Positions 55,535-64,000 of a stretch of 64,000 bases of DNA are shown piece after piece (within the stretch, counting starts at the first letter, position 1; each line of letters starts with the position of its first letter). This DNA is from Piscinibacter defluvii (GTDB lineage Bacteria > Pseudomonadota > Gammaproteobacteria > Burkholderiales > Burkholderiaceae_C): positions 186,001 to 250,000 of the forward strand of contig NZ_RCHJ01000005.1 in NCBI RefSeq assembly GCF_004011805.1, written 5' to 3'. The notes beneath the pieces were generated by a model, which searched no databases, had not been told where the DNA came from, and saw only the letters and a list, made by a program, of their open reading frames with translations. The position numbers and the translations under genes were made by a program.

Positions 55535-56329
55535 ATGAACCCGTTCCGCGACCTGATGAACGCCGCTGGCGACCGAGCTCCGCTCGGCACCTGGCTGATG
55601 TCCGGCAGCCCCATCGTCGCCGAGGCGATGGGCCGCGCCGGCTTCGCCTGGGGCGTGGTCGACATGGAGCATGCGCCGCTGGACCTCTCCACGCTGGTCG
55701 GCCTGCTGCAGGCGCTGTCCGGCACCGGCCTCGTGCCGGTGACGCGCGTGCCGTGGAACGACACCGTGACCATCAAGCGCGTGCTCGATGCCGGCGCGCA
55801 CACGCTGCTGGTGCCCTTCGTGCAGGACGCCGAGGAGGCCGCGCGCGCGGTGGCCGCGACGCGCTACCCGCCCGAAGGCGTGCGCGGCATGGCGGCGATG
55901 AGCCGCGGCTCGCTGTTCGGCACCATTCCCGACTACTACCGCGCCGCGAACCAGCGCGTGAGCGTGATCGTGCAGCTCGAGTCGCAGGCCGCGGTCGACC
56001 GGCTCGAGGCCATCGCCGCGGTGCCCGGCGTCGAGGGCCTGTTCCTCGGCCCGGCCGACCTGTCCGGCAGCCTCGGCGTGCCGGGCCAGATGGCGCATCC
56101 GCAGGTCAAGGCGGTGATGGCCGACGTGGCGAAGCGCGCGCGGGCCGCGGGCCGCTGGATCGGCACCGTTGGCGGCACCGCCGAGGCGGTGCTGGAGTAC
56201 CGCGCGATGGGCTACGACTTCGTCGCGGTGGCCTCCGACCTGGGCATGCTGATGCGCACCGCGTCGGGCCTGGTGCAGACCTTGACGTCGGCACCCGCGC
56301 CCGCAGCGAAAGAGCAGGGCGGGTACTGA
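55535..56329 (+). CDS. HpcH/HpaI-type 2-keto-3-deoxy acid aldolase
   Basis: A 264-aa class II aldolase. The metal and substrate residues are in WGVVDMEHAPLDL, VTRVPWND, VQLESQAAVDRLEAI and GLFLGPADLSGSLG; GVRGMAAMSR provides the conserved Arg-Gly loop. It would split the 2-keto-3-deoxy acid from the preceding dehydratase into pyruvate and an aldehyde (glycolaldehyde if the sugar is a pentose). Homologues also act on 4-hydroxy-2-oxoheptanedioate, but the neighbours fit sugar acids. Confidence 0.87.
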   Translation: MNPFRDLMNAAGDRAPLGTWLMSGSPIVAEAMGRAGFAWGVVDMEHAPLDLSTLVGLLQALSGTGLVPVTRVPWNDTVTIKRVLDAGAHTLLVPFVQDAEEAARAVAATRYPPEGVRGMAAMSRGSLFGTIPDYYRAANQRVSVIVQLESQAAVDRLEAIAAVPGVEGLFLGPADLSGSLGVPGQMAHPQVKAVMADVAKRARAAGRWIGTVGGTAEAVLEYRAMGYDFVAVASDLGMLMRTASGLVQTLTSAPAPAAKEQGGY

Positions 56330-56332
56330 ACC

Positions 56333-57403
<1,071 letters not shown>

Positions 57404-57429
57404 TCACGCACCCCCAAGAGGAGACACCG

Positions 57430-58707
57430 ATGAAACGCCGTACTTCGATGCTCGCCACGCTGGCCCTCGCGGCCGGCCTCGCCACGACCACGGGCGCCGC
57501 CTTCGCCGACACCAAGCTGCGTGTCTTCTCCGGCGGCTCGGGCCAGCGGCCCGACCTGATGCGCAAGCTGTTCGACGTCTACCAGCAGAAGAACCCGGGC
57601 GTCACGATCGACATCGAGACCGGCGGCGCCACCTCCGAATTGCAGCGCCAGTACCTCTCGACGGTGCTGAACGCGAAGGACTCGGCGATCGACGTCTACA
57701 TGATCGACATCGTCAACCCGGCGCAGTACTTCGGCGCCGGCTGGCTCGAGCCGCTGGATGCCTACATCGGCGCGCCGGCCACGGTGCTCAAGCCCTACCT
57801 GCCGGTCTACTCGGCGAGCAACGTGGTCGACGGCAAGCTCGCCGCGATGCCGGCCTTCGCCGACGCGATGTTCATGTACTACCGCCGCGATCTGCTCGAG
57901 AAGCACAAGATCGCCGAGCCCAAGACCTGGGACGAGCTCGCTGCCGCGGCCAGGAAGATCCAGGCCGCTGAATCGGCGTCGGGCAACCCGAACCTGCAGG
58001 GCCTGTCGATCCAGGGCGCGCCGATCGAGGGCGCGGTCTGCACCTTCCTGCTGCCCTACTGGGGTCAGGGCAAGGACTTCAACGACGCCAGCGGCAGGAT
58101 GACGCTCGACAAGCCCGCCGCGGTGAAGGGCCTGAGCCAGTGGCTCGCCATGGTCGACCAGGGCGTGATCAAGAAGAACGTCGCCGAGGTCAAGACGCCG
58201 GACACCGTCAACGAGTTCAAGGCCGGCCAGGTGATCTTCGCGATCAACTGGGGCTTCGCCTGGGACCGCTTCAAGGATGACAAGGACAGCACCGTCTCCG
58301 GCAAGGTGGGCGTGATGCCGCTGCCCGCGATGGCCGGCGGCAAGAGCGCCACCTGCGTCGGCGGCTGGCAATGGGCCGTCAGCGCGTTCTCGAAGAACAA
58401 GGCCGCGGCAGCCAAGCTGGTGCAGTTCATGTCCTCGCCCGAGGCGAGCAAGTTCCTCGCCTCCGAGGGCTCGCTGCTGCCGACCTACCAGAGCGTCTAC
58501 ACCGATCCCGACGTGGTGAAGAGCGTGCCCTGGTTCAAGGACGCCGCGGAGGTGGTGATCGCCGGGCGCAGCCGGCCGCTGTCCAAGGAGTACGGCCAGG
58601 TCAGCGACGTGATCCGCACGACGACCAGCGCGGTGCTGGCGCGCACTAAGACGCCGGCCGAGGGGGTGGACGAGATCGAGGGCCGCCTGAAGCGCGTGAT
58701 GCGCTAG
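57430..58707 (+). CDS. Sugar ABC importer binding protein (family 1)
   Basis: A 425-aa periplasmic protein with a signal peptide to about residue 26 (GAAFAD). Extracellular solute-binding family 1 features are KLFDVYQQKNPGVTIDIETGG, VYMIDIVNPAQYFGAGWLEPL and MFMYYRRDLLEKHKI. It hands the sugar to the two permeases that follow. The gap to the first permease holds a hairpin-rich repeat that may protect the upstream part of the mRNA and raise the amount of this protein relative to the permeases. Confidence 0.93.
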   Translation: MKRRTSMLATLALAAGLATTTGAAFADTKLRVFSGGSGQRPDLMRKLFDVYQQKNPGVTIDIETGGATSELQRQYLSTVLNAKDSAIDVYMIDIVNPAQYFGAGWLEPLDAYIGAPATVLKPYLPVYSASNVVDGKLAAMPAFADAMFMYYRRDLLEKHKIAEPKTWDELAAAARKIQAAESASGNPNLQGLSIQGAPIEGAVCTFLLPYWGQGKDFNDASGRMTLDKPAAVKGLSQWLAMVDQGVIKKNVAEVKTPDTVNEFKAGQVIFAINWGFAWDRFKDDKDSTVSGKVGVMPLPAMAGGKSATCVGGWQWAVSAFSKNKAAAAKLVQFMSSPEASKFLASEGSLLPTYQSVYTDPDVVKSVPWFKDAAEVVIAGRSRPLSKEYGQVSDVIRTTTSAVLARTKTPAEGVDEIEGRLKRVMR

Positions 58708-58713
58708 ACATGG

Positions 58714-58791
58714 CTCCCCCTCGTAGCGCCTTCGGCGCTCCCCCCCAGGGGGGCGCCGCCAGCGGACCGGCAAAGCCGGATCCGCGGCGGC
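58714..58791 (+). repeat. Hairpin-rich intergenic repeat inside the sugar operon
   Basis: Three nested inverted repeats: AGCGCC-TTC-GGCGCT (58725-58739), a C-run followed by a G-run (58740-58753), and a long hairpin at 58755-58791 formed by GCCGCC-A-GCGGA and TCCGC-GGCGGC around CCGGC-AAA-GCCGG. The CTCCCCCTCG...GCGCC...GATCCGCGGCGGCC layout looks like a dispersed intergenic element I associate with Burkholderiales genomes, from memory. No T-run follows, so it is not a standard terminator. Confidence 0.65.
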
Positions 58792-58851
58792 CGCTCGATG
58801 CGAGGGGCGGGGCGTCCACGTCCGCGGTTTCGGCCACCAACTGCGTCTGAC

Positions 58852-59769
58852 ATGTCTGCTCCTCGAAGCTGGCTCGACCGCGCGAGCGACCCCAACGAGC
58901 GCACGCTCGGCGTGTTGCTGCTCGCGCCGGCCTTCCTGCTGCTGGCGCTGATCGTGGTCTACCCGATCGGCAAGCTGATCTGGAACAGCTTCTTCGACCT
59001 GCGCCTGTCCGGCGGCGGCACGGTGAAGTTCGTCGGCTGGGAGAACTACGCCCTGGTGCTGCAGGACAAGGACTTCTGGAACGCGACCAAGAACACCGTG
59101 CTGATCACGCTGATCACCGTGCCGGGCGCGCTGGTGGTCGGGCTCGGCTTGGCGATGCTCGCGAACCTGCCGTTCAAGCGGCAATGGCCGGTGCGCCTGG
59201 CGCTCCTGCTGCCCTGGGCGCTGCCGCTGTCCTTCGCCGGCCTGATCTTCGCGTGGTTCTTCCACACCGAGTACGGCGTGGTCAACGACGTGCTGCGCCG
59301 CTTCGGCCCGTCATCGTCGGGAAGCGAGCCGACGATGTGGCTCCTGCGGCCAAACTGGGCCTTCGCGGCGATCTGCGCGACGATCGTCTGGAAGACCAGC
59401 TCGTTCATGGCGCTGATCCTGCTCGCCGGCCTGCAGATGATCCCGAAGTCGCTTTACGAGGCAGCCGAGGTCGACGGTGCGAGCCGCTGGCAGCAGTTCT
59501 GGCAGATCACGATCCCGATGCTGATGCCCTCGATCATCGTCGCGCTGATCTTCCGCACCATCACCGCGCTGCAGACCTTCGACATCCCCTACACGATGAC
59601 CAAGGGCGGCCCGGGCAACAGCACGGAGACGCTGGCGATGCTGATCCACAAGACGACGATCGACTACCTCGACGTCGGCTACGGCTCGACGCTGGCGGTG
59701 TTCATGTTCCTGCTGTCGCTCGCCGTGACGGCGGTCTACCTGCGCCGCATCGGCCGCAACGCCGGGTGA
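58852..59769 (+). CDS. Sugar ABC permease (MalF/UgpA type)
   Basis: A 305-aa permease with six helices. The EAA coupling loop reads EAAEVDGASRWQQFWQITIPMLMP, near the end of the fourth helix, and TKGGPGNSTETLAMLIHKTT follows as in UgpA/LacF proteins. The start MSAPRSWLD at 58852 is chosen because upstream in-frame sequence belongs to the intergenic repeat. Seven bases separate it from the second permease gene. Confidence 0.93.
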   Translation: MSAPRSWLDRASDPNERTLGVLLLAPAFLLLALIVVYPIGKLIWNSFFDLRLSGGGTVKFVGWENYALVLQDKDFWNATKNTVLITLITVPGALVVGLGLAMLANLPFKRQWPVRLALLLPWALPLSFAGLIFAWFFHTEYGVVNDVLRRFGPSSSGSEPTMWLLRPNWAFAAICATIVWKTSSFMALILLAGLQMIPKSLYEAAEVDGASRWQQFWQITIPMLMPSIIVALIFRTITALQTFDIPYTMTKGGPGNSTETLAMLIHKTTIDYLDVGYGSTLAVFMFLLSLAVTAVYLRRIGRNAG

Positions 59770-59776
59770 GGCCACG

Positions 59777-60619
59777 ATGGTCGACAAGCCGCTGCCCTTT
59801 CTCTCGCCGAAGTCGCTGCGCCTGATCGCCGCAGGCATCGTGGTGCTCAACGGCTTCTTCCCGGCGGTGTGGATCCTGCTGACCTCGCTGAAGACCGAGG
59901 CCGAGCTGGTGAGCAAGCCCATCACCTACTGGCCGCACGGGCCGACGCTGCAGAATTACGTGCAGGCCTTCACCGACCAGCCGCTGCTGCGCTACCTCGG
60001 CAACAGCGTGGTGGTGGCGCTGGTGGCGACGGTGTTCTCGCTGCTGGTCGCCTCCTGCGCGGCCTATGCCATCGCGCGGCTGAACCTGAAGCGGCGGCAA
60101 CTGATCCTGACCTGCATCGTCGCCTCGAGCATGTTCCCGCTGGTCACGCTGCTGGTGCCGATCTTCGAGACCATGCGGGCGATGAACCTGCTCAACACCT
60201 ACACCGCGCTGGTGCTGCCCTACGTGGTGCTGAACCTGCCGGTCTGCACGCTGGTGCTGGTGAGCTTCTTCCAGGCCATCCCGAAAGACCTGGAGAACGC
60301 CGCGATGATCGACGGCTGCACGCGTGTCGGTGCGCTGGTGCGCGTGGTCGTGCCGCTGGCCGCGCCGGGCGTGTTCACCGCCGGCATCCTTGCCTTCGTC
60401 AACGCCTGGGACGAGTTCCTGCTGGCACTGTCGCTCAACGCCAGCGCCAGCATGCGCACGCTGCCGGTGGGCATCACGCTGTACCAGGGCGAGTTCACCT
60501 TCCCCTGGCCGATCATCTCGGCGGCGCTGATCGTCGCCATCGTGCCGATCGCGGTGCTGATCGCGGCGTTCCAGGAGCGCGTCGTCGGCGGACTCACCCA
60601 AGGTGGACTGAAGGGTTGA
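59777..60619 (+). CDS. Sugar ABC permease (MalG/UgpE type)
   Basis: A 280-aa permease with six helices and the coupling loop ENAAMIDGCTRVGALVRVVVPLAAPG. The typical C-terminal stretch FVNAWDEFLLALSL precedes the last helices. Forms the channel with the preceding permease. Its stop lies just before the dehydrogenase start. Confidence 0.93.
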   Translation: MVDKPLPFLSPKSLRLIAAGIVVLNGFFPAVWILLTSLKTEAELVSKPITYWPHGPTLQNYVQAFTDQPLLRYLGNSVVVALVATVFSLLVASCAAYAIARLNLKRRQLILTCIVASSMFPLVTLLVPIFETMRAMNLLNTYTALVLPYVVLNLPVCTLVLVSFFQAIPKDLENAAMIDGCTRVGALVRVVVPLAAPGVFTAGILAFVNAWDEFLLALSLNASASMRTLPVGITLYQGEFTFPWPIISAALIVAIVPIAVLIAAFQERVVGGLTQGGLKG

Positions 60620-60624
60620 AGCCA

Positions 60625-61746
60625 GTGAAGGAGAAGATCCGCTACGGCATCATCGGCTGCGGCAGCATGGGCCGCGAGCATCTGCTGAACCTGCACGCGA
60701 TGGGCGGCGCCGAGGTCACCGCCATCGCCGACCCGCACGGCCCGAGCCGCGACGCGGCGGCCACGCTGGTCGACGGCTGGCGCCCGGCGCTGTTCGAGCG
60801 CCACGAGGACCTGCTGGCCTCCGGCCGGTGCGACGCCGTCGTGATCGCCTCGCCGAACCACACCCATGCCACGGTGCTGCGCGATGCGCTCGCCACCGAC
60901 CTGCCCATCCTGGCCGAGAAGCCGCTCGTCACCACGGTGGCCGACGGGCTCGACCTGCTGCGGCGCGCGCAGGGCCGGAAAGCCATCACCTGGGTGGCGC
61001 AGGAATACCGCTACATGCCGCCGGTGGCCGAGATGATCCGCATCGCGCATGCGGGCGAGATCGGCAGGCTGCACCAGGTCGGCATCCGCGAGCACCGCGA
61101 ACCCTTCTACCCGAAGGTGGGCGACTGGAACCGCTTCTCCGCCAACACCGGCGGCACGCTGGTGGAGAAGTGCTGCCACTACTTCAACCTGATGGAGCTG
61201 ATCCTGCGCGAGCGAGCCGTGCGTGTGTTCGCCTCGGGCGGGCAGCGCGTCAACCACCTCGACGAACGCTACGACGGCAAGGTGCCCGACATCCTCGACT
61301 CGGCCTACGTGATCGTCGAGTACGCCAGCGGCGCGCGCGCGATGCTCGACCTGTGCATGTTCGCCGAGAACTCGACCGACAACGAGCACATCGTGATCGT
61401 CGGCGCCGAAGGCAAGCTCGAATCGCTGCTGCCCTCGCTCACGCTGCGCCACGGCCGGCGCGCCGACTGGGGCCGGCGCGAGGTCTGGGGCCAGCCCTCG
61501 GGCACCGGCCGCGGCGTCTCGGTGCGGCGCGTGTGGGACACCAACATCCGCTACGCCGGCCAGCACTTCGGCGCCTCGTACATCGAGCACCAGAAGTTTG
61601 CGCAGGCGGTGCGCGAGGGGCTGCCGGCCGAGATCCCGCTCGACGAAGGCCTGCGTGCCGTGGCCGTGGGCCTGGCCGCGCACCGCAGCATCGAGACCGG
61701 CGCGCCGGTGGCCTTGCGCGACGTGCTGCCGGCGGAGCTGTGCTGA
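60625..61746 (+). CDS. Gfo/Idh/MocA-family sugar dehydrogenase
   Basis: A 373-aa oxidoreductase. The Rossmann site is IRYGIIGCGSMGREHLLNL; the family EKP motif is present in ILAEKPLVTT; the C-terminal domain has GGTLVEKCCHYFNLMELI, supplying the catalytic Lys and His region. It probably oxidises the imported sugar or an epimer with NAD(P). GTG at 60625 has AAGGG 9 nt upstream and is preferred; TTG at 60616, inside the previous stop, is an alternative. The stop overlaps the SDR start by one base. Confidence 0.88.
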   Translation: MKEKIRYGIIGCGSMGREHLLNLHAMGGAEVTAIADPHGPSRDAAATLVDGWRPALFERHEDLLASGRCDAVVIASPNHTHATVLRDALATDLPILAEKPLVTTVADGLDLLRRAQGRKAITWVAQEYRYMPPVAEMIRIAHAGEIGRLHQVGIREHREPFYPKVGDWNRFSANTGGTLVEKCCHYFNLMELILRERAVRVFASGGQRVNHLDERYDGKVPDILDSAYVIVEYASGARAMLDLCMFAENSTDNEHIVIVGAEGKLESLLPSLTLRHGRRADWGRREVWGQPSGTGRGVSVRRVWDTNIRYAGQHFGASYIEHQKFAQAVREGLPAEIPLDEGLRAVAVGLAAHRSIETGAPVALRDVLPAELC

Positions 61747-62534
61747 TGGGCCGGGCCTACACGCAGTACGCCTCGCTGCGCGACAAGCTGGTGTTCGTCT
61801 CCGGCGGCAGCTCGGGCATCGGCGCCGAGCTGGTGCGTGCCTTCGCCGCGCAGGGCGCGCGCGTCGCCTTCTGCGGCACCCGGCCGGAAGGCGGCCGGGC
61901 GCTGATCGACGAGCTGGTCGCTGCCGGCCACCCGGCACCGTGGTACGGCGCCTGCGACGTGCGCGACGTGGCAGCCTACCAGGCGCTGCTGACCGCGCTG
62001 ATGAGCGAGCAGGGCCCGGTGCACGTGCTCGTCAACAACGCCGGCCGCGACGACCGGCACGCGATGGAGGAGGTCACGTCCGAGTTCTGGGACGACCGCC
62101 TGGCGCTGAACCTGAAGCACTACTTCTTCGCCATCCAGGCCGTGACGCCGAAGATGGCGGAATCAGGCGGCGGCAGCATCGTCAACATGGGTTCGGTGAG
62201 CTGGATGCGCGGCCGGCCCCACCTGGTGGGCTACACCACCGCCAAGGCGGGCATCCTCGGCCTGACGCGCACGCTGGCGCGCGAGCTGGGCGGCCGGAAC
62301 ATCCGCGTCAACGCGATCGTGCCCGGCGCGATCGTCACCGAGCGCCAGACCACCTTGCACCGCGACCCGGCCGCGGACCAGGCCTTCCTCGATGCGCAGT
62401 GCCTGAAGATCCGGCTCGACCCGGGCCACGTGGCGCGCGCGACCCTGTTCCTCGCCAGCGACGACGCCGACGGCATGACCGGGCAGCATGTGCTGGTGGA
62501 CGCGGGCATCGCGCAGCAGTCGGTGATCGTCTAG
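61746..62534 (+). CDS. Short-chain dehydrogenase, sugar type
   Basis: A 262-aa classical SDR: FVSGGSSGIGAELVRAF cofactor site, VLVNNAGRDD, catalytic Ser in GSVSWMRG and Tyr-Lys in YTTAKAG, C-terminal MTGQHVLVDAG. SDRs of this kind in sugar-acid operons act as aldose 1-dehydrogenases, making the lactone that is hydrolysed to the dehydratase substrate. No lactonase gene is present, so lactone opening may be spontaneous or use an enzyme from elsewhere. It is the last gene of the operon. Confidence 0.9.
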   Translation: MGRAYTQYASLRDKLVFVSGGSSGIGAELVRAFAAQGARVAFCGTRPEGGRALIDELVAAGHPAPWYGACDVRDVAAYQALLTALMSEQGPVHVLVNNAGRDDRHAMEEVTSEFWDDRLALNLKHYFFAIQAVTPKMAESGGGSIVNMGSVSWMRGRPHLVGYTTAKAGILGLTRTLARELGGRNIRVNAIVPGAIVTERQTTLHRDPAADQAFLDAQCLKIRLDPGHVARATLFLASDDADGMTGQHVLVDAGIAQQSVIV

Positions 62535-62602
62535 GGCCTAGGGGCTCGTCACGCCGAGGGCGCGGCCCCTATGCTTGGGCGCCGCGAACTCCCCACCCGA
62601 CG

Positions 62603-64000
62603 ATGCCCCCGAACCTGCTGTCCGCCCGTGGACCGACACGCCGCCAGGTCCTGCTCGGCGCGGCCGGCGCAGCGCTGGTCGGCCCGGCGCGCGCTGCCGA
62701 TCCGGCGCGGGCCCTGGCTTCGCTCGCCGAGCGCTACTACGAGGCGCAGGCGCGCTTCGATCCGCTCTACGCCGCCACGCTGTTCGGCGACAACCGCTTC
62801 GACGACCGCCTGCCGCTGACCATCGCGCCGGCGCAGCGCCAGGCCCGCTTCTCGATGCTGCGCGAGGCACAGCGCGAGCTGGCGCTGATCCCGCGCGCCG
62901 CGCTCGCGCCGGGCGACGCGCTGACGCACGACCTGCTGGCGCGCGAGCTGGCCACGCGGCTCGGCTTCGAACCTTTCCCGGACCACCTGATGCCGCTGCA
63001 GCAGATGGATTCGGTGCCCGTGCTGCTGGCCAACTTCGCCAGCGGGCAGGGCGAGCAGCCGCTGGCCACGCCGGCGCAGCAACGTGCCTACCTGAAGCGC
63101 GTCGGCAGCCTTCCGGCCTGGTCGGCGCAGGCCATCGCCAACATGCGCGAGGGCATGGCCCGCGGCGTCGTGCGGCCGCGCCCGGTGGTCGAATCGGTGC
63201 TGGCGCAGCTGCGCCCGCTGGGCAGCCGCCGGCTCGAGGAGAACCCGTTCTGGGGCCCGGCCACGCGCCTGCCGGCGGCCTGGCCGGCACGCGAGCGCCA
63301 GCGCCTGCAGCAGGCCTGGCGCGCGGTGGTCGAGCGCCAGGTGGCCCCGGCGATGCGCCAGCTGGCCGAGTTCGTCGAGCGCGAGTACCTGCCCGCCAGT
63401 GCCAGCGCACCGGGCTGGGGTGCGTTGCCCGACGGCGCGGCCTGGTACCGCCAGTGGGTGCGCGACCAGACCACCACCGAGCTCGGCCCGGAGGAGATCC
63501 ACGCGCTCGGGCGCCAGGAGGTGGCACGCATCCAGGCCGAGCTGGCGCGCCTCGGCCCGGCGCTCGGCTACGCCGGCGAGCCGCGCGGCCTGCTCGCCTG
63601 GGTGCACGAGCAGGCGCGCTTCCGGCCGTTCCGCAGCGAGGCGCAGATCATCGAGGCCTACCGCGAGATCGACCGGCGCGTGCGCGAGCAGCTGCCGCGC
63701 CTGTTCGGCCGCCGGCCGCGCGCCGGCCTCGACATCCGCCCCGAGCCCGAGCTGACCCGCGCCACCGCCTCCGACCACTATGCCGTGCCGGCCGAAGACG
63801 GATCGCGGCCCGGCATCTTCTGGGCCGTGATCAACGATCCGGCCAGCTACGAATCCACCGGCATGGCGGCGCTGTTCCTGCACGAGGGCCAGCCGGGCCA
63901 CCACTTCCAGATGGCGCTGCAGCAGGAGATGCGCCTGCCGAGCTTCCGGCGCCGCGGCTGGATCAACGCCTACGGCGAGGGCTGGGCGCTGTACGCCGAG
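62603..64000 (+). CDS. DUF885 zinc-hydrolase family protein, 3' truncated by the window
   Basis: Open to the right edge, with 466 codons visible. A Tat-like signal (GPTRRQVLLGAAGAALVG, cut near PARAADP) leads into a DUF885 protein. The zinc site HEGQPGHHFQ is near the end of the visible part, and NAYGEGWALYAE supplies the downstream Glu ligand, as in M32-like metallopeptidases. A periplasmic peptidase or dipeptidase role is likely. Full-length members are about 580-600 aa, so roughly the last 120 residues are missing. It begins about 70 nt after the sugar operon and is probably a separate unit. Confidence 0.88.
   Translation, partial: MPPNLLSARGPTRRQVLLGAAGAALVGPARAADPARALASLAERYYEAQARFDPLYAATLFGDNRFDDRLPLTIAPAQRQARFSMLREAQRELALIPRAALAPGDALTHDLLARELATRLGFEPFPDHLMPLQQMDSVPVLLANFASGQGEQPLATPAQQRAYLKRVGSLPAWSAQAIANMREGMARGVVRPRPVVESVLAQLRPLGSRRLEENPFWGPATRLPAAWPARERQRLQQAWRAVVERQVAPAMRQLAEFVEREYLPASASAPGWGALPDGAAWYRQWVRDQTTTELGPEEIHALGRQEVARIQAELARLGPALGYAGEPRGLLAWVHEQARFRPFRSEAQIIEAYREIDRRVREQLPRLFGRRPRAGLDIRPEPELTRATASDHYAVPAEDGSRPGIFWAVINDPASYESTGMAALFLHEGQPGHHFQMALQQEMRLPSFRRRGWINAYGEGWALYAE

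Noticed and set aside
58798..58851. Longer start of the first sugar permease (MRGAGRPRP...)
   Set aside because: The extra N-terminal residues are encoded at the edge of the intergenic repeat and are Arg/Pro-rich; the ATG at 58852 fits family length.

Overview
The window is a very GC-rich (roughly 70%), gene-dense piece of chromosome from a betaproteobacterium, most likely Burkholderiales of the Rubrivivax/Leptothrix/Methylibium type. This rests on the codon bias (nearly every third base is G or C), a Bug/TctC-type binding protein, small-protein families I associate with Burkholderiales, tandem LysR genes, and an intergenic hairpin repeat that looks familiar from that group. I see no phage, insertion sequence, integrase or CRISPR array. 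Both ends are cut: a diguanylate cyclase on the left and a DUF885 zinc hydrolase on the right.

Layout, left to right. 1-12 kb: diguanylate cyclase, MgtA-type Mg2+ ATPase preceded by a 27-codon gene under a LexA (SOS) box, a LanC-like protein translationally coupled to malic enzyme MaeB, a hemolysin III-family membrane protein, a conserved 72-aa protein, and a permease/MCE/lipoprotein operon without an ATPase. 11.8-18.5 kb: an autoregulated TetR gene coupled to an alpha/beta-hydrolase-glycosyltransferase fusion, an MddA-like methyltransferase, and an HxlR regulator divergent from a flavin oxidase plus VOC protein. 18.7-26.7 kb: a catabolic operon with a five-gene branched-chain-type ABC importer, a CYP199A-like P450, its [2Fe-2S] ferredoxin, a MarR regulator and a ferredoxin reductase, behind two tandem 16-bp operators. 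26.8-30.2 kb: two secreted proteins (P-domain plus FG-GAP propeller; RTX). 30.2-37.7 kb: MarR, lipoproteins, Zwf, DMT exporter, pirin and two LysR genes.

37.4-42.1 kb holds what I consider the most informative structure: a sigma54 activator with a Cys/His-rich PAS domain, divergent from ccoG and near an orphan Rieske gene. Both ccoG and the Rieske gene have a matching GG/GA sigma54 promoter and a matching pair of TGCCA-N4/5-TGGCA inverted repeats at almost identical distance (83 and 84 nt), so they look like one small regulon. 42.1-46.3 kb: an SDR/cupin operon, a small ORF, a SUV3-like helicase and tRNA-Thr(CGT).

46.3-52.6 kb is a sulfolactate dissimilation locus (sulfite/sulfate exporter, GntR regulator, SuyAB, two sulfolactate dehydrogenases, a TctC-type binding protein) around a GntR-type operator. 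52.6-62.5 kb is a LacI-controlled operon for uptake and non-phosphorylative oxidation of a sugar (dehydratase, HpaI-type aldolase, ABC importer, two dehydrogenases) with a perfect 14-bp LacI-type operator. Regulatory sites were read by eye; functional names come from recognised motifs and gene order, not from database searches.
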